A stretch of DNA of 64,000 nucleotides. It comes from Haloprofundus salilacus (lineage in GTDB: Archaea > Halobacteriota > Halobacteria > Halobacteriales > Haloferacaceae). Below the pieces are notes generated by a model that was not told where the DNA came from, searched no databases, and saw nothing but the letters and a program-made list of their open reading frames with translations. The DNA lies in contig NZ_CP083723.1 of assembly GCF_020150815.1 (NCBI RefSeq), positions 2,108,001-2,172,000 of the forward strand. The letters are read 5' to 3'. Made by a program: the position numbers and the translations under genes. This document shows positions 1 to 8,914 of this stretch, piece after piece; position 1 is the stretch's first letter; every line of letters begins with the position of its first letter.

Positions 1-101
1 ACGTACCGGGCGTCCATTCCGAGCGAGTCGTACGCTGCCTCGTGCATCGGCGGCGACAACGAGTGACCGATGGGGTTGCCGACGAGTCCGAACACCTGCA
101 T
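1..101 (-). CDS. aroE: Shikimate dehydrogenase, N-terminal fragment
   Basis: The first 33 codons of AroE, reading leftward off the window edge. AroE reduces 3-dehydroshikimate to shikimate with NADPH in the chorismate pathway. The visible protein starts [20 protein letters not shown], which carries the family's shikimate-binding signature (the two serines of the HSLSP segment). The ATG lies at 99-101. The rest of the gene is outside the window, so integrity cannot be judged. It is divergent from the exchanger gene that starts at 287. A link to trpCBA at the other end of the window is only pathway-level. Confidence 0.9.
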   Translation of the reverse strand, partial: MQVFGLVGNPIGHSLSPPMHEAAYDSLGMDARY

Positions 102-286
102 ACCTCGCGGTGGTCGCGGAACCGGCATAAGCGCCCCGACAGCGGCGGAACTGGCAGCGACGCGAATCGGGATTCGGGCGTTGAGACCGGCGTCTCCGAA
201 ACGCTGCTTCTGATTCGAGAGCGTTATCTCCGGTCGAGCACTTCGAAGCAGAAGAAATAGGTTCATTACCTCGGAAATTTACGACG

Positions 287-1630
287 ATGAGTTCAGTTCT
301 TCGACACCCGCTCGGGGCCGTCGTGGCCGCAACGGGTCTCACCCTTCCGTGGGTCTACATCTGGGCGACCAGGTCGGCGGAGTCGCTGCCGACACTGTGG
401 GTCGTCACCGTCAGTGGCGTCGCCGTCCTCGGCGCGTCGTTTCTCCTCGCGTGGGGGGCCGAGACGGCCGAGAAGGACGTTCCCCGCGCGTTCGCCATCG
501 CGGTCCTCGCAGTGCTGGCCGTCGCTCCCGAGTACGCCGTCGACGCCCTCTACGCGTGGACCGCCGGGGCGAACGTCGGCACCGACCGTGGTGCTGAGGC
601 AGCGAACCTCGCCGTCGCGAACATGACCGGCGCGAACCGCATCCTCATCGGTCTGGGGTGGTCCGGCATCGCGCTGTTCACCCTCTACCGAGTCGGACGT
701 TCCTCGGACCCCGCAGTCGAGTCTCGTCCCGGTCCTCTCGCGGACGTCGTCAACCTCGACCGCGACATCTCGACCGAGATCGCGTTCCTGCTCGCCGCGA
801 CGGCATACGCCTTCTTCGTCCCGCTCAGCGGCGGTATCGGCATCGTCGACACCCTCGTGCTCGTCGGTCTCTACGTGCTCTACATCGCTGTCATCATCCG
901 CGGCGACGTGGAGGAACACGAGGAACAGGTCGGCGTGCCCGCGTACTTCCATGGCTATCCGAGAATCGGACGGGTCGCCGTCGTCATCACGCTTTTCGCG
1001 TACTCCGGCGCGATGATTTACACCGCCGTCCACCCGTTCGCGCACGGACTCGAAACGCTGGGGACGCAGCTCGGCATCCCGCCGTTCTTCATGATCCAGT
1101 GGATTGCGCCGCTGGCAAGCGAGAGTCCGGAACTCATCGTCGTCGCCTACCTCGTCAACAAGGCGCGGTCGACGGCCGGGTTCAACGCGCTCATCTCCTC
1201 GAAGCTCAACCAGTGGACGCTGCTCATCGGGACGCTCGCGGTCGTCTACAGCATCGCGGCGGGCGTGGTCGGCACCCTCCCGTTCGACTTCAAACAGTCG
1301 GCCGAAATCTGGATCACGGCCGCGCAGAGCTTCTTCGCGCTCGCGATACTCGTGAACTTCAACATCAGCGGCCGCGAGGCCGTCGCGCTGCTCGTGTTGT
1401 TCGTCTCGCAGGTCGCAATCGAGTTCCTCCTCGTCCGCGACCTCGTCTCGCTCCCGTTCGGCATCGGGGCTATCGACGTGCTTCTCACGTACACCGTCGT
1501 CTACCTGGTCCTCGGGACAGTGCTGTTCGCCGTGCGCCGCGACGGGCTTCGAGAACTCCTCGACCGGACCGCACACACGGCTCAGGACGCGTTCGGGAGC
1601 GGTCAGACACAGGCCGAGCGCGCCGACTGA
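287..1630 (+). CDS. Sodium/calcium exchanger family (CaCA) membrane protein
   Basis: A 447-residue, highly hydrophobic protein with about ten or more membrane segments, probably a cation:cation exchanger of the cytoplasmic membrane. It shows the two inverted alpha-repeats of the CaCA superfamily. The first has the acidic motif APEYAVD near residues 80-86. The second has SESPEL near 278-283, followed by an Asn/Ser-rich stretch to about 310 that would line the ion path. A short charged loop near 205-220 separates the halves. The first-repeat motif deviates from the usual GTSxPE form, so ion specificity (Ca2+, Na+, H+ or K+) cannot be told. It is transcribed away from aroE and stands alone. Confidence 0.8.
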   Translation: MSSVLRHPLGAVVAATGLTLPWVYIWATRSAESLPTLWVVTVSGVAVLGASFLLAWGAETAEKDVPRAFAIAVLAVLAVAPEYAVDALYAWTAGANVGTDRGAEAANLAVANMTGANRILIGLGWSGIALFTLYRVGRSSDPAVESRPGPLADVVNLDRDISTEIAFLLAATAYAFFVPLSGGIGIVDTLVLVGLYVLYIAVIIRGDVEEHEEQVGVPAYFHGYPRIGRVAVVITLFAYSGAMIYTAVHPFAHGLETLGTQLGIPPFFMIQWIAPLASESPELIVVAYLVNKARSTAGFNALISSKLNQWTLLIGTLAVVYSIAAGVVGTLPFDFKQSAEIWITAAQSFFALAILVNFNISGREAVALLVLFVSQVAIEFLLVRDLVSLPFGIGAIDVLLTYTVVYLVLGTVLFAVRRDGLRELLDRTAHTAQDAFGSGQTQAERAD

Positions 1631-1706
1631 CCGGTCTCCGCTTCGACTACCGCGGACCGAGTCGAATCCCGACTCGTTTTACAACCGCCTCGCCTACGAC
1701 CCGTCA

Positions 1707-3050
1707 GTGATCGCCATCGTCGTCAGTCGGGCCGACTACGCATCGGAACACATCGGCGAGTACCTGCTCGAACTCGCCGACTGGGAGGAACGCGAGGACG
1801 AGAGTCGCCCGGACGCCGACGGTGGGGGCGCCGTCTACCGGACCGAGGGCTTCGAACTCCGGACGTTCGAGGACCTCCACATCTACCTCGACGACCCGGC
1901 CGAGGCGTTCGACGACGCCGACCTGCTCGTCTTCGCCTCCCGGCACTCCGGCGAGACGGGACCGCTTCTCACCGCCCACTTCACCGGGAACTTCGGTCCC
2001 GAGAAGTACGGCGGCGGCGACAGGGAACTCGCCAGAACCTGCCCGGGCGCTCAGAAAGCCGTCGTGAACGCGCTCGCCGAGCACGCGCCCGACGGCTACG
2101 AGGTCGGCATCGAGGCGACCCACCACGGGCCGACCAACCTCTCGCTGCCGTCGATGTTCGTCGAACTCGGCAGCGACGACCCGCAGTGGGAGGACGCGAC
2201 GGCCGCCCGCGCCGTCGCCCGGGCGATTCTCGACCTTCGCGGCGTCTCGGCGGACCTCGGAGGCGAACCCAAACGCCACGTCGTCGGCTTCGGCGGCGGC
2301 CACTACGCGCCGCGGTTCGGCCGAATCGTCCGAGAGACGGCGTGGGCCATCGGCCACGTCGGCGCGGACTGGCAACTCGACGCGATGGGTGCACCCGAGA
2401 CGAACCGCGACGTGCTCGAACGGGCGTTCGAACGGAGCGTCGCCGAGTTCGCACTCGTCGATGGCGAGAAACCGGACCTCGAAGCCGCGCTCTCGGACCT
2501 CGGCTACGAACTCGTCGGCGAAACATGGCTCCGGGAGGTCGGCGACCGCCCGCTCCCGGTCGTCTCGGCGCTCGAAAGCCGGTTGTCGACCGTCGATGAC
2601 GGTCTCCGGTTCGGAAACCGGCGCGTCGACGACCCCGACGGGTTCTCGGTCGTCGAGTTCCCCGCCCAGTTGCTCGCCGAGGCGCAAGGTATCGACGCCG
2701 AGGCAGTTCGAGAGGCGGTCGTCGACGCTGCCGTCGCCTTCGAGACGCAGGAAAGCGGGACGCGGGCGGTCGGAAGAATGGCGGTCGCGGACGACTCCGG
2801 CTACCACGCGCTAGTCGATGCGTTGACTTCGGTTCTCGAACGGAAGTACGACGACGTCGAACGGGACGAGGACGACGGGGTCGTCCGCGCTCGCGAACGG
2901 GCGTTCGACCCCGAGCGCGCGAGGACGCTCGGCATCTCGGAGGGACCGGCGTTCGGCAAACTCGCGGCGGGACGAGCAGTCGAACTCGACGGCGAACGAA
3001 TCGACCCCGAGGTAGTACACGTCGACCGGACGGTCGCGTTCCCCTACTGA
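1707..3050 (+). CDS. dtdA: D-aminoacyl-tRNA deacylase (archaeal DtdA/DTD2 type)
   Basis: Cytosolic proofreading enzyme that hydrolyses D-aminoacyl-tRNAs, releasing the D-amino acid and free tRNA. The 447 residues match the archaeal/plant GEK1 family. Visible motifs are the N-terminal MIAIVVSRAD strand, FASRHSGETG near 78-87, EATHHGPT near 138-145 and VGFGGGHYAPRF near 190-201. The C-terminal half is the longer haloarchaeal extension. Translation starts at a GTG (1707). No ATG lies nearby in frame and the N-terminus aligns with the family from this point. The gene is a single unit before ftsZ1. Confidence 0.92.
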   Translation: MIAIVVSRADYASEHIGEYLLELADWEEREDESRPDADGGGAVYRTEGFELRTFEDLHIYLDDPAEAFDDADLLVFASRHSGETGPLLTAHFTGNFGPEKYGGGDRELARTCPGAQKAVVNALAEHAPDGYEVGIEATHHGPTNLSLPSMFVELGSDDPQWEDATAARAVARAILDLRGVSADLGGEPKRHVVGFGGGHYAPRFGRIVRETAWAIGHVGADWQLDAMGAPETNRDVLERAFERSVAEFALVDGEKPDLEAALSDLGYELVGETWLREVGDRPLPVVSALESRLSTVDDGLRFGNRRVDDPDGFSVVEFPAQLLAEAQGIDAEAVREAVVDAAVAFETQESGTRAVGRMAVADDSGYHALVDALTSVLERKYDDVERDEDDGVVRARERAFDPERARTLGISEGPAFGKLAAGRAVELDGERIDPEVVHVDRTVAFPY

Positions 3051-3159
3051 ACCGCCGGACGGGTTTCCGGCGAGGTTACTGGTCGGCTATCTGTCCGGAT
3101 AAATCGCCGGTTACCCGCTCGGAAAAATCGTCAGACGACTGTCCGACACGAGGGGGAAA

Positions 3160-3172
3160 AGATAATTAAGCC
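3160..3172 (+). promoter_or_regulatory. Probable ftsZ1 promoter (TATA-like)
   Basis: The AT-rich segment GATAATTAAG at 3161-3170, preceded by a purine-rich stretch that could serve as BRE, lies about 30 nt before the preferred ftsZ1 start at 3198. A second AT-rich stretch (CATAAATA) sits immediately before the ATG. Inferred from spacing only. Confidence 0.45.
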
Positions 3173-3197
3173 CGCTCAGCAAGCATTGCGCATAAAT

Positions 3198-4337
3198 ATG
3201 GACTCGATCGTCGACGACGCAATTGACGAGGCCGAACAGTCGGGTGGGACCGGCGGCGAGCAGTTCGACGCCGAACCGAAGCGTTCGGGAACGATGACTG
3301 ACGACGAACTGCAGGACATCCTCAAAGACCTCCAGACGAACATCACCGTCGTCGGCTGCGGCGGGGCCGGTGGGAACACGGTCAACCGCATGGCAGAAGA
3401 AGGGATTCACGGCGCGAGTCTCGTCGCCGCGAACACCGACGTGCAGCATCTCGTCGACACCTCCGCCGACACGAAGATTCTGATGGGCCAGGAGAAGACC
3501 AAAGGACGCGGTGCCGGGTCGCTCCCGCAGGTCGGCGAGGAGGCCGCTATCGAGAGCCAGCAGGAAATTCACGACGCCATCGAGGGCTCGGACATGGTGT
3601 TCGTCACCGCCGGTCTCGGCGGCGGCACCGGCACCGGTTCCGCGCCCGTCGTCGCGAAGGCCGCCCGCGAGTCCGGCGCGCTCACCATCGCCATCGTCAC
3701 CACGCCGTTCACCGCCGAGGGCGAGGTCCGACGGACGAACGCCGAGGCGGGTCTCGAACGGCTCCGCGACGTCGCCGACACGGTCATCGTCGTCCCGAAC
3801 GACCGCCTGCTCGACGCCGTCGGCAAACTGCCCGTGCGGCAGGCGTTCAAAGTCTCTGACGAAGTGCTGATGCGCTCGGTGAAGGGTATCACGGAACTCA
3901 TTACGAAACCCGGCCTCGTCAACCTCGACTTCGCCGACGTTCGCACCGTCATGGAGAAAGGCGGCGTCGCGATGATCGGTCTCGGCGAGTCCGACTCCGA
4001 GCAGAAAGCGCAGGACTCCGTGAAGTCGGCGCTACGCTCGCCGCTTCTCGACGTAGACATATCGGGGGCGAACTCCGCGCTCGTCAACGTCACCGGCGGC
4101 TCGGACATGAGCATCGAGGAGGCCGAGGGCGTCGTCGAGGAGATCTACGACCGTATCGACCCCGACGCGCGCATCATCTGGGGGACCTCCATCGACGAGG
4201 AACTCGAGGGCCAGATGCGGACGATGATCGTCGTCACCGGCGTCGACTCGCCGCAGATCTACGGCCGCTCGGACGAACCGCAGGCCCAGCAGCCCCAATC
4301 GCCGCAGCAGGCCGAGGACATCGACTTCGTCGAGTAG
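3198..4337 (+). CDS. ftsZ1: Cell division protein FtsZ1
   Basis: Tubulin-superfamily GTPase that polymerises at mid-cell and organises the archaeal division ring. The protein shows the nucleotide-binding loop [15 protein letters not shown] (residues 51-65) and the tubulin signature [12 protein letters not shown] (139-150). The start at ATG 3198 ([10 protein letters not shown]) is preferred over an in-frame TTG at 3186, because family members begin with MDSIV. That gives 379 residues, normal for haloarchaeal FtsZ1. The C-terminus is Gln/acidic. It heads the conserved ftsZ1-secE-nusG order, so division, translocation and transcription-elongation genes are neighbours, though a 138-nt gap separates it from secE. 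Confidence 0.97.
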   Translation: MDSIVDDAIDEAEQSGGTGGEQFDAEPKRSGTMTDDELQDILKDLQTNITVVGCGGAGGNTVNRMAEEGIHGASLVAANTDVQHLVDTSADTKILMGQEKTKGRGAGSLPQVGEEAAIESQQEIHDAIEGSDMVFVTAGLGGGTGTGSAPVVAKAARESGALTIAIVTTPFTAEGEVRRTNAEAGLERLRDVADTVIVVPNDRLLDAVGKLPVRQAFKVSDEVLMRSVKGITELITKPGLVNLDFADVRTVMEKGGVAMIGLGESDSEQKAQDSVKSALRSPLLDVDISGANSALVNVTGGSDMSIEEAEGVVEEIYDRIDPDARIIWGTSIDEELEGQMRTMIVVTGVDSPQIYGRSDEPQAQQPQSPQQAEDIDFVE

Positions 4338-4475
4338 TCGAGCGTCGAGTAGCCGATTAGTAGGCGAACCGAGCAACTGAATGCCGGGTCGCGGGTAGCC
4401 GAACGGCCCAACCGTCTACCGGCCGCGTCGGCTATTCAATAGATAGAAAAGGCATCACGCTCTATCGGTGACAAC

Positions 4476-4649
4476 ATGGACGTAAAGTACGATATCGCGA
4501 GTTACGTGCGGGTACTGAAGATGGCGAGTACGCCCGAGTGGGAAGAGTTCAGCCAGATCGCCAAAATCGCTGGTGCTGGCATCTTCCTCGTCGGCTTCCT
4601 CGGCTTCGTCATCTTCGCAGTGATGAGCTTCATCCCCGGGGGCATGTGA
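4476..4649 (+). CDS. secE: Preprotein translocase subunit SecE
   Basis: A 57-residue single-pass membrane protein, the small essential subunit of the SecYE protein-conducting channel. An amphipathic N-terminal part ([20 protein letters not shown], then EWEEF) precedes one hydrophobic helix, about residues 30-52, and a short tail. This is the standard archaeal SecE layout. The ATG is at 4476-4478 and the stop at 4647-4649. The next gene (spt5) starts one base later, so the two are almost certainly co-transcribed, as in other archaea. It was identified by direct translation of the gap between ftsZ1 and spt5. Confidence 0.95.
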   Translation: MDVKYDIASYVRVLKMASTPEWEEFSQIAKIAGAGIFLVGFLGFVIFAVMSFIPGGM

Positions 4650-4650
4650 G

Positions 4651-5088
4651 ATGGGTATCTTCGCCGTGAAGACGACGGCGAGACAGGAGCGGACGGTCGC
4701 CGACATGCTCGCCTCGAAGGAGGAGTCCGAGATTCACGCCGTCATCGCGCCGGACTCGCTGACGAGTTACGTGATGGTCGAAGCCGACAACACGGCGGTG
4801 CTCGAACGCCTGATGGACGAGATTCCGCACGCTCGAAGCATCGTCCCGGGTAACTCCAGCCTCGCCGAGGTCGAGCACTTCCTCTCGCCGACGCCGGACG
4901 TCGAAGGTATCGCCGAAGGCGACATCGTCGAACTCATCGCCGGCCCGTTCAAGGGCGAGAAGGCCCGCGTCCAGCGAATCGACGAGGCCAAAGACCAGGT
5001 GACCGTCGAACTGTACGAGGCGACGGTCCCGATCCCCGTGACGGTGCGCGGCGACCAGATCCGCGTGCTCGATAGCGAGGAACGGTGA
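4651..5088 (+). CDS. spt5: Transcription elongation factor Spt5 (NusG)
   Basis: Archaeal Spt5/NusG, which clamps over the RNA polymerase cleft with Spt4 and promotes processive elongation. The 145 residues comprise an NGN domain (about 1-85, beginning [20 protein letters not shown]) and a C-terminal KOW domain (about 90-145) with the signature [19 protein letters not shown]. The length is normal. It starts one base after the secE stop, and the ftsZ1-secE-spt5 order is conserved in haloarchaea. Confidence 0.96.
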   Translation: MGIFAVKTTARQERTVADMLASKEESEIHAVIAPDSLTSYVMVEADNTAVLERLMDEIPHARSIVPGNSSLAEVEHFLSPTPDVEGIAEGDIVELIAGPFKGEKARVQRIDEAKDQVTVELYEATVPIPVTVRGDQIRVLDSEER

Positions 5089-5240
5089 GCGAAACGAACC
5101 GTTCCTCGAAAAGCCGAGCAGTGTAGCCGCGAGGCCGAGAAGAGCACTGACGCGACCCGTCTCCGACTGCTGTTCTATTTTCAGGGCACGCCCCCGATAC
5201 AGTAGCGACTCCACCAGATAAGACTCACCGTCGAGACGAG

Positions 5241-5552
5241 TTACTCCGATTCAGCCTGCCCGCCGCTGTCGACCTGTTCGATGATGCGCTGGAGGTCCGC
5301 CTCCTGCTCGATGGCCTCCTGAATCCCTTCGCGCATGCGGACCGCTGCGGAGTCGGCGTTGTACGCGCGGATGTACTCCGCGCGGGAGTGTTCGTCGAAC
5401 GCGTGGCGGATGGCGAAGTAGCCTTCCGGGACGATCGCGCCGCAGACTTTGCACTCGGTGCGTTCGTGTTCGTTGGTCTGGTGGACGACGGCGGTCTCGG
5501 CGTCCTCGAACCGCGCGTCACAGCCTGCGACACCACACGTCCAGAGCGACAT
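5241..5552 (-). CDS. Double C2H2-type zinc-finger protein (DUF7565-like)
   Basis: A 103-residue haloarchaeal protein with two zinc-finger-like modules: C6-x4-C11-x12-H24-x4-H29 and C34-x2-C37-x12-H50-x4-H55. A charged helical tail follows, rich in Glu and Gln. The function is unknown; nucleic-acid or protein binding is plausible from the fingers. The frame is open upstream to 5615, with ATGs at 5564 and 5552. I chose 5552 (MSLWTCGVAG) because a TATA-like box centred 26 nt upstream fits a leaderless transcript from that codon. The DUF number is from memory. Confidence 0.8.
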   Translation of the reverse strand: MSLWTCGVAGCDARFEDAETAVVHQTNEHERTECKVCGAIVPEGYFAIRHAFDEHSRAEYIRAYNADSAAVRMREGIQEAIEQEADLQRIIEQVDSGGQAESE

Positions 5553-5573
5553 ATCCGCCGACATGTAGGGAAG

Positions 5574-5581
5574 TAATAAAA
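5574..5581 (-). promoter_or_regulatory. TATA box of the zinc-finger gene
   Basis: On the minus strand the box reads TTTTATTA and is centred 26 nt before the ATG at 5552. That is the spacing expected for a leaderless haloarchaeal transcript, and it decides the start in favour of 5552 over 5564. Confidence 0.6.
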
Positions 5582-5646
5582 CCGTTTTCCCTGCGGCGTC
5601 GGCGCGGAATAGCAATCCCTAATTAAGTACTCTCGAGAGGGAGACT

Positions 5647-6411
5647 GTGAGTGGAAGCGAACGGACGCGGATCGACATGCACGTCAAGTGCCTCGACGAG
5701 CGCGTCGTCGCCCGAGCGAAACGTCGCGGTATCGACGTACTCGTCTACGCACCGCACTTCACGCGCCTGCCGACGATTCGCGCCCGCGCCGACCGATTCT
5801 CCGACGACGAGCTGCTCGTCGTCCCCGCGCGCGAACTGTTCACCGGCCCGTGGAGCGACCGCAAACACCTCCTCGCCGTCGGTCTCTCCGAACCGGTTCC
5901 GGATTTCATCACCATCGAAGGCGCGCTCGCCGAGTGCCGACGACAGGAGGCGGCGGTGCTCGTTCCCCACCCGTCGCTGCTGAACGTGAGCCTCGGCCGC
6001 GCCGAGATAGCGGCGTTTCGCGACGAACTCCACGGCGTCGAGACGTACAACGGGAAGTGTTTCCCGTACCACAACCGCCGCGCCGCCCGCATCGCCGACG
6101 AGTTCGACAAGCCGGAGTTTGGGTCGTCGTACGCGCACCTTCGCGGCAACGTCGGCGAAGTGTGGACGGAGTTCGACCGTCGGATCGACTCGGAAGCGGG
6201 CCTCGTAGCGGCGCTTCGGGAGGGCGTCGCGCGACAGGTACGCCACCGACCCGGTCTCCGGCACCGACTCCGAACACTCGCCGAGTTCGCCCACCTCGGC
6301 TACGAGAACACGTGGGGGAAGATAGACCGCCTGTTGCTGTCAGGCACCGAGCCGACCCACCCGCGACAGCTCGTCTACGAGGGTCGGTTCGACGACGTGA
6401 CGGTGTACTGA
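5647..6411 (+). CDS. PHP-domain phosphoesterase-like protein
   Basis: A 254-residue protein of the PHP superfamily (metal-dependent phosphoesterases related to histidinol phosphatase and the PolX/PolC PHP domain). Metal-ligand motifs are recognisable: DMHVK near residue 11, APHF near 35, ELF and the following segment near 63, PHPSL near 108 and a late Glu in VETYNG. The substrate is unknown. The start is a GTG at 5647, with an AATTAAG-type AT-rich stretch about 25 nt upstream supporting a leaderless start. The C-terminal third is basic and may bind nucleic acid, which is inference. It is convergent with the next gene. Confidence 0.75.
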   Translation: MSGSERTRIDMHVKCLDERVVARAKRRGIDVLVYAPHFTRLPTIRARADRFSDDELLVVPARELFTGPWSDRKHLLAVGLSEPVPDFITIEGALAECRRQEAAVLVPHPSLLNVSLGRAEIAAFRDELHGVETYNGKCFPYHNRRAARIADEFDKPEFGSSYAHLRGNVGEVWTEFDRRIDSEAGLVAALREGVARQVRHRPGLRHRLRTLAEFAHLGYENTWGKIDRLLLSGTEPTHPRQLVYEGRFDDVTVY

Positions 6412-6433
6412 ACGTCGAGCGTGCCGAGTACCC

Positions 6434-6922
6434 TCAGAAACCGACAAGCGCCGTGACCGTTTCGAGTCCGCCGTCCAGCGGCACCACGTAGTAGTGAACC
6501 GCCGCGAACAGCGCGACTTCGGCGAACGTGATGAGCACCGTCACCAAGTCCGCCCACTTGCTCGTCGTGGTGACGCCGATGGGGAAGCTGTACTCCTTCT
6601 CGTAGGGGTAGAAGAACGCCAACCCTCGCCTGCTGCCGAACAGGTCAAGCACGTAGTGCGTGAGCACCCCGACCCAGACGAAGCGGAGGTTGTCGAAGAG
6701 AAGCGGGAAGGCGAGGAAGATACCGAGGACTAAGAAGTTGTGCAGCGTCTTGCGGTGTTTGCCGAACGCCGTGTCCACGTCGGGAAACAGTGCACCGAGG
6801 ACGACGGGGACGGATATCTCGGCGATGGCGACGAACGTCGGCACGTCACCCGACGGTTCGAGCACGTAGCCGAGACCGATGCTGAGGAGGGCGGCGTTCA
6901 ACACGTGACCTTTTTTATTCAT
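6434..6922 (-). CDS. YdjM-like membrane-bound metal-dependent hydrolase
   Basis: A 162-residue integral membrane protein of the DUF457/YdjM family, annotated elsewhere as membrane-bound metal-dependent hydrolases. Conserved His/Asp motifs are present: KKGHVLNA at the N-terminus, FPDVD and KHRKTLHNF around residues 45-62, and THYVLDLFG near 85. About four membrane segments surround them. The open frame extends upstream to 7051, but that part is Arg-rich and low-complexity. The start at ATG 6922 (MNKKGHV) matches the family. The substrate is unknown. It is convergent with the PHP gene and 22 nt from it. Confidence 0.8.
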   Translation of the reverse strand: MNKKGHVLNAALLSIGLGYVLEPSGDVPTFVAIAEISVPVVLGALFPDVDTAFGKHRKTLHNFLVLGIFLAFPLLFDNLRFVWVGVLTHYVLDLFGSRRGLAFFYPYEKEYSFPIGVTTTSKWADLVTVLITFAEVALFAAVHYYVVPLDGGLETVTALVGF

Positions 6923-7102
6923 CCGACGACGGTCCGTCGAACTGAACCGATACAAACGTTTCCACCTGTCGGCGGGCGGTTCGCCGTCGGGCCGTCGGGT
7001 CGGGCGTGCGCACTCACACCCAGTCGGCCGCGTTCGGTCGGGCGCGTTCAATCGGTTGTGTTCGGGCGTGCGCGTTAGGTCGGCCGCCTCATTCGGCCGC
7101 GC

Positions 7103-7615
7103 TCAGTCCGCGAGCGCGTCCTCCAGCGTCCGCATCGCCGCTCGGGCGAACTGCTCTTTCACGTCGAGTCGCGCGCCATCGAACTCGCGGCGCGTCGCCG
7201 TCGCGTACGACTCACCGGTTCCCCACTCGGCGGCGTAAGCGAGACCGACGTACACCGTCCCGACTGGTTTCTTGTCGCTGCTGCCGTCCGGCCCGGCGAT
7301 GCCCGTCGTCGCGAGACCCCACGTCGTATCGGCGGTGTCTCTGACGCCCTGGGCCATCTCGCGGGCGACGGCGGCGCTCACAGCCCCGTGTTCGTCGAGT
7401 GACTCCCGGGAGACGGCGAGCAGGTCCCGTTTCGCGTCATACGAGTAGGTGACGACCGAGCGGTCGAAGTAGTCGCTCGACCCCGGTACGTCGGTCAAGA
7501 GCGACCCGACGAGGCCGCCCGTGCAGGATTCGGCGACGGCGACGGTGTCGCCGCGTTCGCGAAGCGCGTCGCCGAGGCGTTCTTCGACCGGTGGATCGTC
7601 CACATAGTTTCGCAT
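7103..7615 (-). CDS. CinA family protein (nicotinamide-nucleotide amidase domain)
   Basis: A stand-alone CinA C-terminal (PncC) domain of 170 residues. The family deamidates nicotinamide mononucleotide to nicotinate mononucleotide, salvaging the pyridine nucleotide released by NAD turnover. Diagnostic motifs are AESCTGGLVGSLLTDVPGSS (about 29-48), the TYSYDAKRDLL segment, and TTGIAGPDG with the following GTVYVGLA segment. The start is set at ATG 7615 (MRNYVDDP); an upstream in-frame extension to 7642 is less likely. The N-terminal molybdopterin-binding half of full-length CinA is absent, as in many archaea. Confidence 0.88.
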   Translation of the reverse strand: MRNYVDDPPVEERLGDALRERGDTVAVAESCTGGLVGSLLTDVPGSSDYFDRSVVTYSYDAKRDLLAVSRESLDEHGAVSAAVAREMAQGVRDTADTTWGLATTGIAGPDGSSDKKPVGTVYVGLAYAAEWGTGESYATATRREFDGARLDVKEQFARAAMRTLEDALAD

Positions 7616-7734
7616 GAGCGGGGCTACGGCCCCGGTTCGCAAAAACCTCCCTCGACTACGGTCCGGGTTCGCCGCGGCGCTGCCTCGTCTACCGCGGACG
7701 AAAGAGGCAACTACCCCCCGTCCGACGCCGAACT

Positions 7735-8832
7735 ATGGAGTACGACGAACCGCTGTTCTTCCGAGTGATGCGCTACGCCGAGGCCGCCGACCACGACGTC
7801 ATCGACATGGTGAGCGGCAACCCCGACTGGGAACCGCCCTCGGCGCTGCGGGACGGTCTGCGGGAGTTCGCTGACGCCGACGCCGACGCGTTCCAGTACG
7901 GCCCGAGCGCCGGTCTCACCGAACTGCGCGAGGAGATAGCCGAGCGTCGCAACGTCAACGCCTCCCAAATCGTCATCACGAACGGTGCGGGCGAGGCGAA
8001 CTACCTCGCGATGGCGCGCGCGCTGGAACGAGACGCCGGGGACGGAGTGCTGCTCACCGACCCAGTGTACCCGTACTACCCCGGTAAGGCGCAGATGCTC
8101 GGCGGCGACGTGACACTCGTCCCCGTCGTCGAGGACGGCGGCGCCGACGTGGCGGCGATGCGGGAGGCGGCAACGGAGGAGACGGCGCTCATCGTCGCGA
8201 ACACGCCGAACAACCCAACGGGCGTCGTCTACGACCGCGAGACGATGGAGGAGCTGGTCTCGCTCGCGGAGGAGGTGGACGCCTTGCTCGTCGCCGATGA
8301 AGTGTACGACCACTTCGACCACACCGGCGAGTTCGAGAGCGCGCTCACCATCGACTCCGACCGCCGAATCGTCACCACCGCGTTCTCGAAGTCGATGGCG
8401 ATTACGGGGTTCCGCGTGGGCTACGCCATCTTCCCCGAGTCGCTCGTCGACGCCGCGAAGACGCGCCACATGCTCGTCAACGTCGCCGGGAGCAACCCCG
8501 CGCAGTACGCCGTGTTGCGGGCGCTCCGCGAGACCGATCCGACGTACTACGAGGAGACGCGCGCGATGCTCCGCGACCGCATCGCCGCGTTCACCGACGC
8601 GCTCGACGCCGCCGGGGCGGAGTACACCCGCCCGGAGGGAGCGTTCTACGTGCTCGCGCGGTTCGACGGGTTCCCGGGGACGATGGCGAACGTCGAGCGA
8701 CTCATCGACGAGGCGGGCGTCGCCGGGATGCCCGGTGAGGCGTTCGGTCCCTCGCGCGAGGAGTGGATTCGGTTCGCGCTCGTCACGCCGCGGGCCCAAG
8801 AGGCGGCGAAGCGGTTGGCCGACTACTTCTGA
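7735..8832 (+). CDS. Pyridoxal-phosphate aminotransferase, class I/II
   Basis: A 365-residue fold-type-I aminotransferase. Visible features are GNPDWEPP (substrate region), NGAGEANY in the cofactor loop, DPVYPYYP, NTPNNPTG, the DEVYDHF aspartate pairing with the PLP nitrogen, and the Schiff-base lysine in SKSMAITGFRVGY. Short archaeal members of this family act on aspartate, branched-chain or aromatic substrates, and the sequence does not decide which. It is a single gene, 82 nt before the ArsA/Get3 gene, on the same strand. Confidence 0.9.
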   Translation: MEYDEPLFFRVMRYAEAADHDVIDMVSGNPDWEPPSALRDGLREFADADADAFQYGPSAGLTELREEIAERRNVNASQIVITNGAGEANYLAMARALERDAGDGVLLTDPVYPYYPGKAQMLGGDVTLVPVVEDGGADVAAMREAATEETALIVANTPNNPTGVVYDRETMEELVSLAEEVDALLVADEVYDHFDHTGEFESALTIDSDRRIVTTAFSKSMAITGFRVGYAIFPESLVDAAKTRHMLVNVAGSNPAQYAVLRALRETDPTYYEETRAMLRDRIAAFTDALDAAGAEYTRPEGAFYVLARFDGFPGTMANVERLIDEAGVAGMPGEAFGPSREEWIRFALVTPRAQEAAKRLADYF

Positions 8833-8914
8833 GTCTTCTCCCCTTCTCGACGGTCCGTCGCCCGTTCGAGGATTGGACCGACGGGTACACAAGCGCTCGG
8901 ACGCGAGTAGGGGT

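Noticed and set aside
293-1576. 427-codon open frame antisense to the exchanger gene
   Set aside because: High-GC genomes create long antisense frames; the sense strand encodes a clear CaCA protein and the antisense product has no recognisable domain.
6950-7102. Repeated GGGCGTGCGC and CGGCCGC segments between cinA and the YdjM-like gene
   Set aside because: The copies are short, irregular and within normal GC-rich background; not a CRISPR or defined repeat array.
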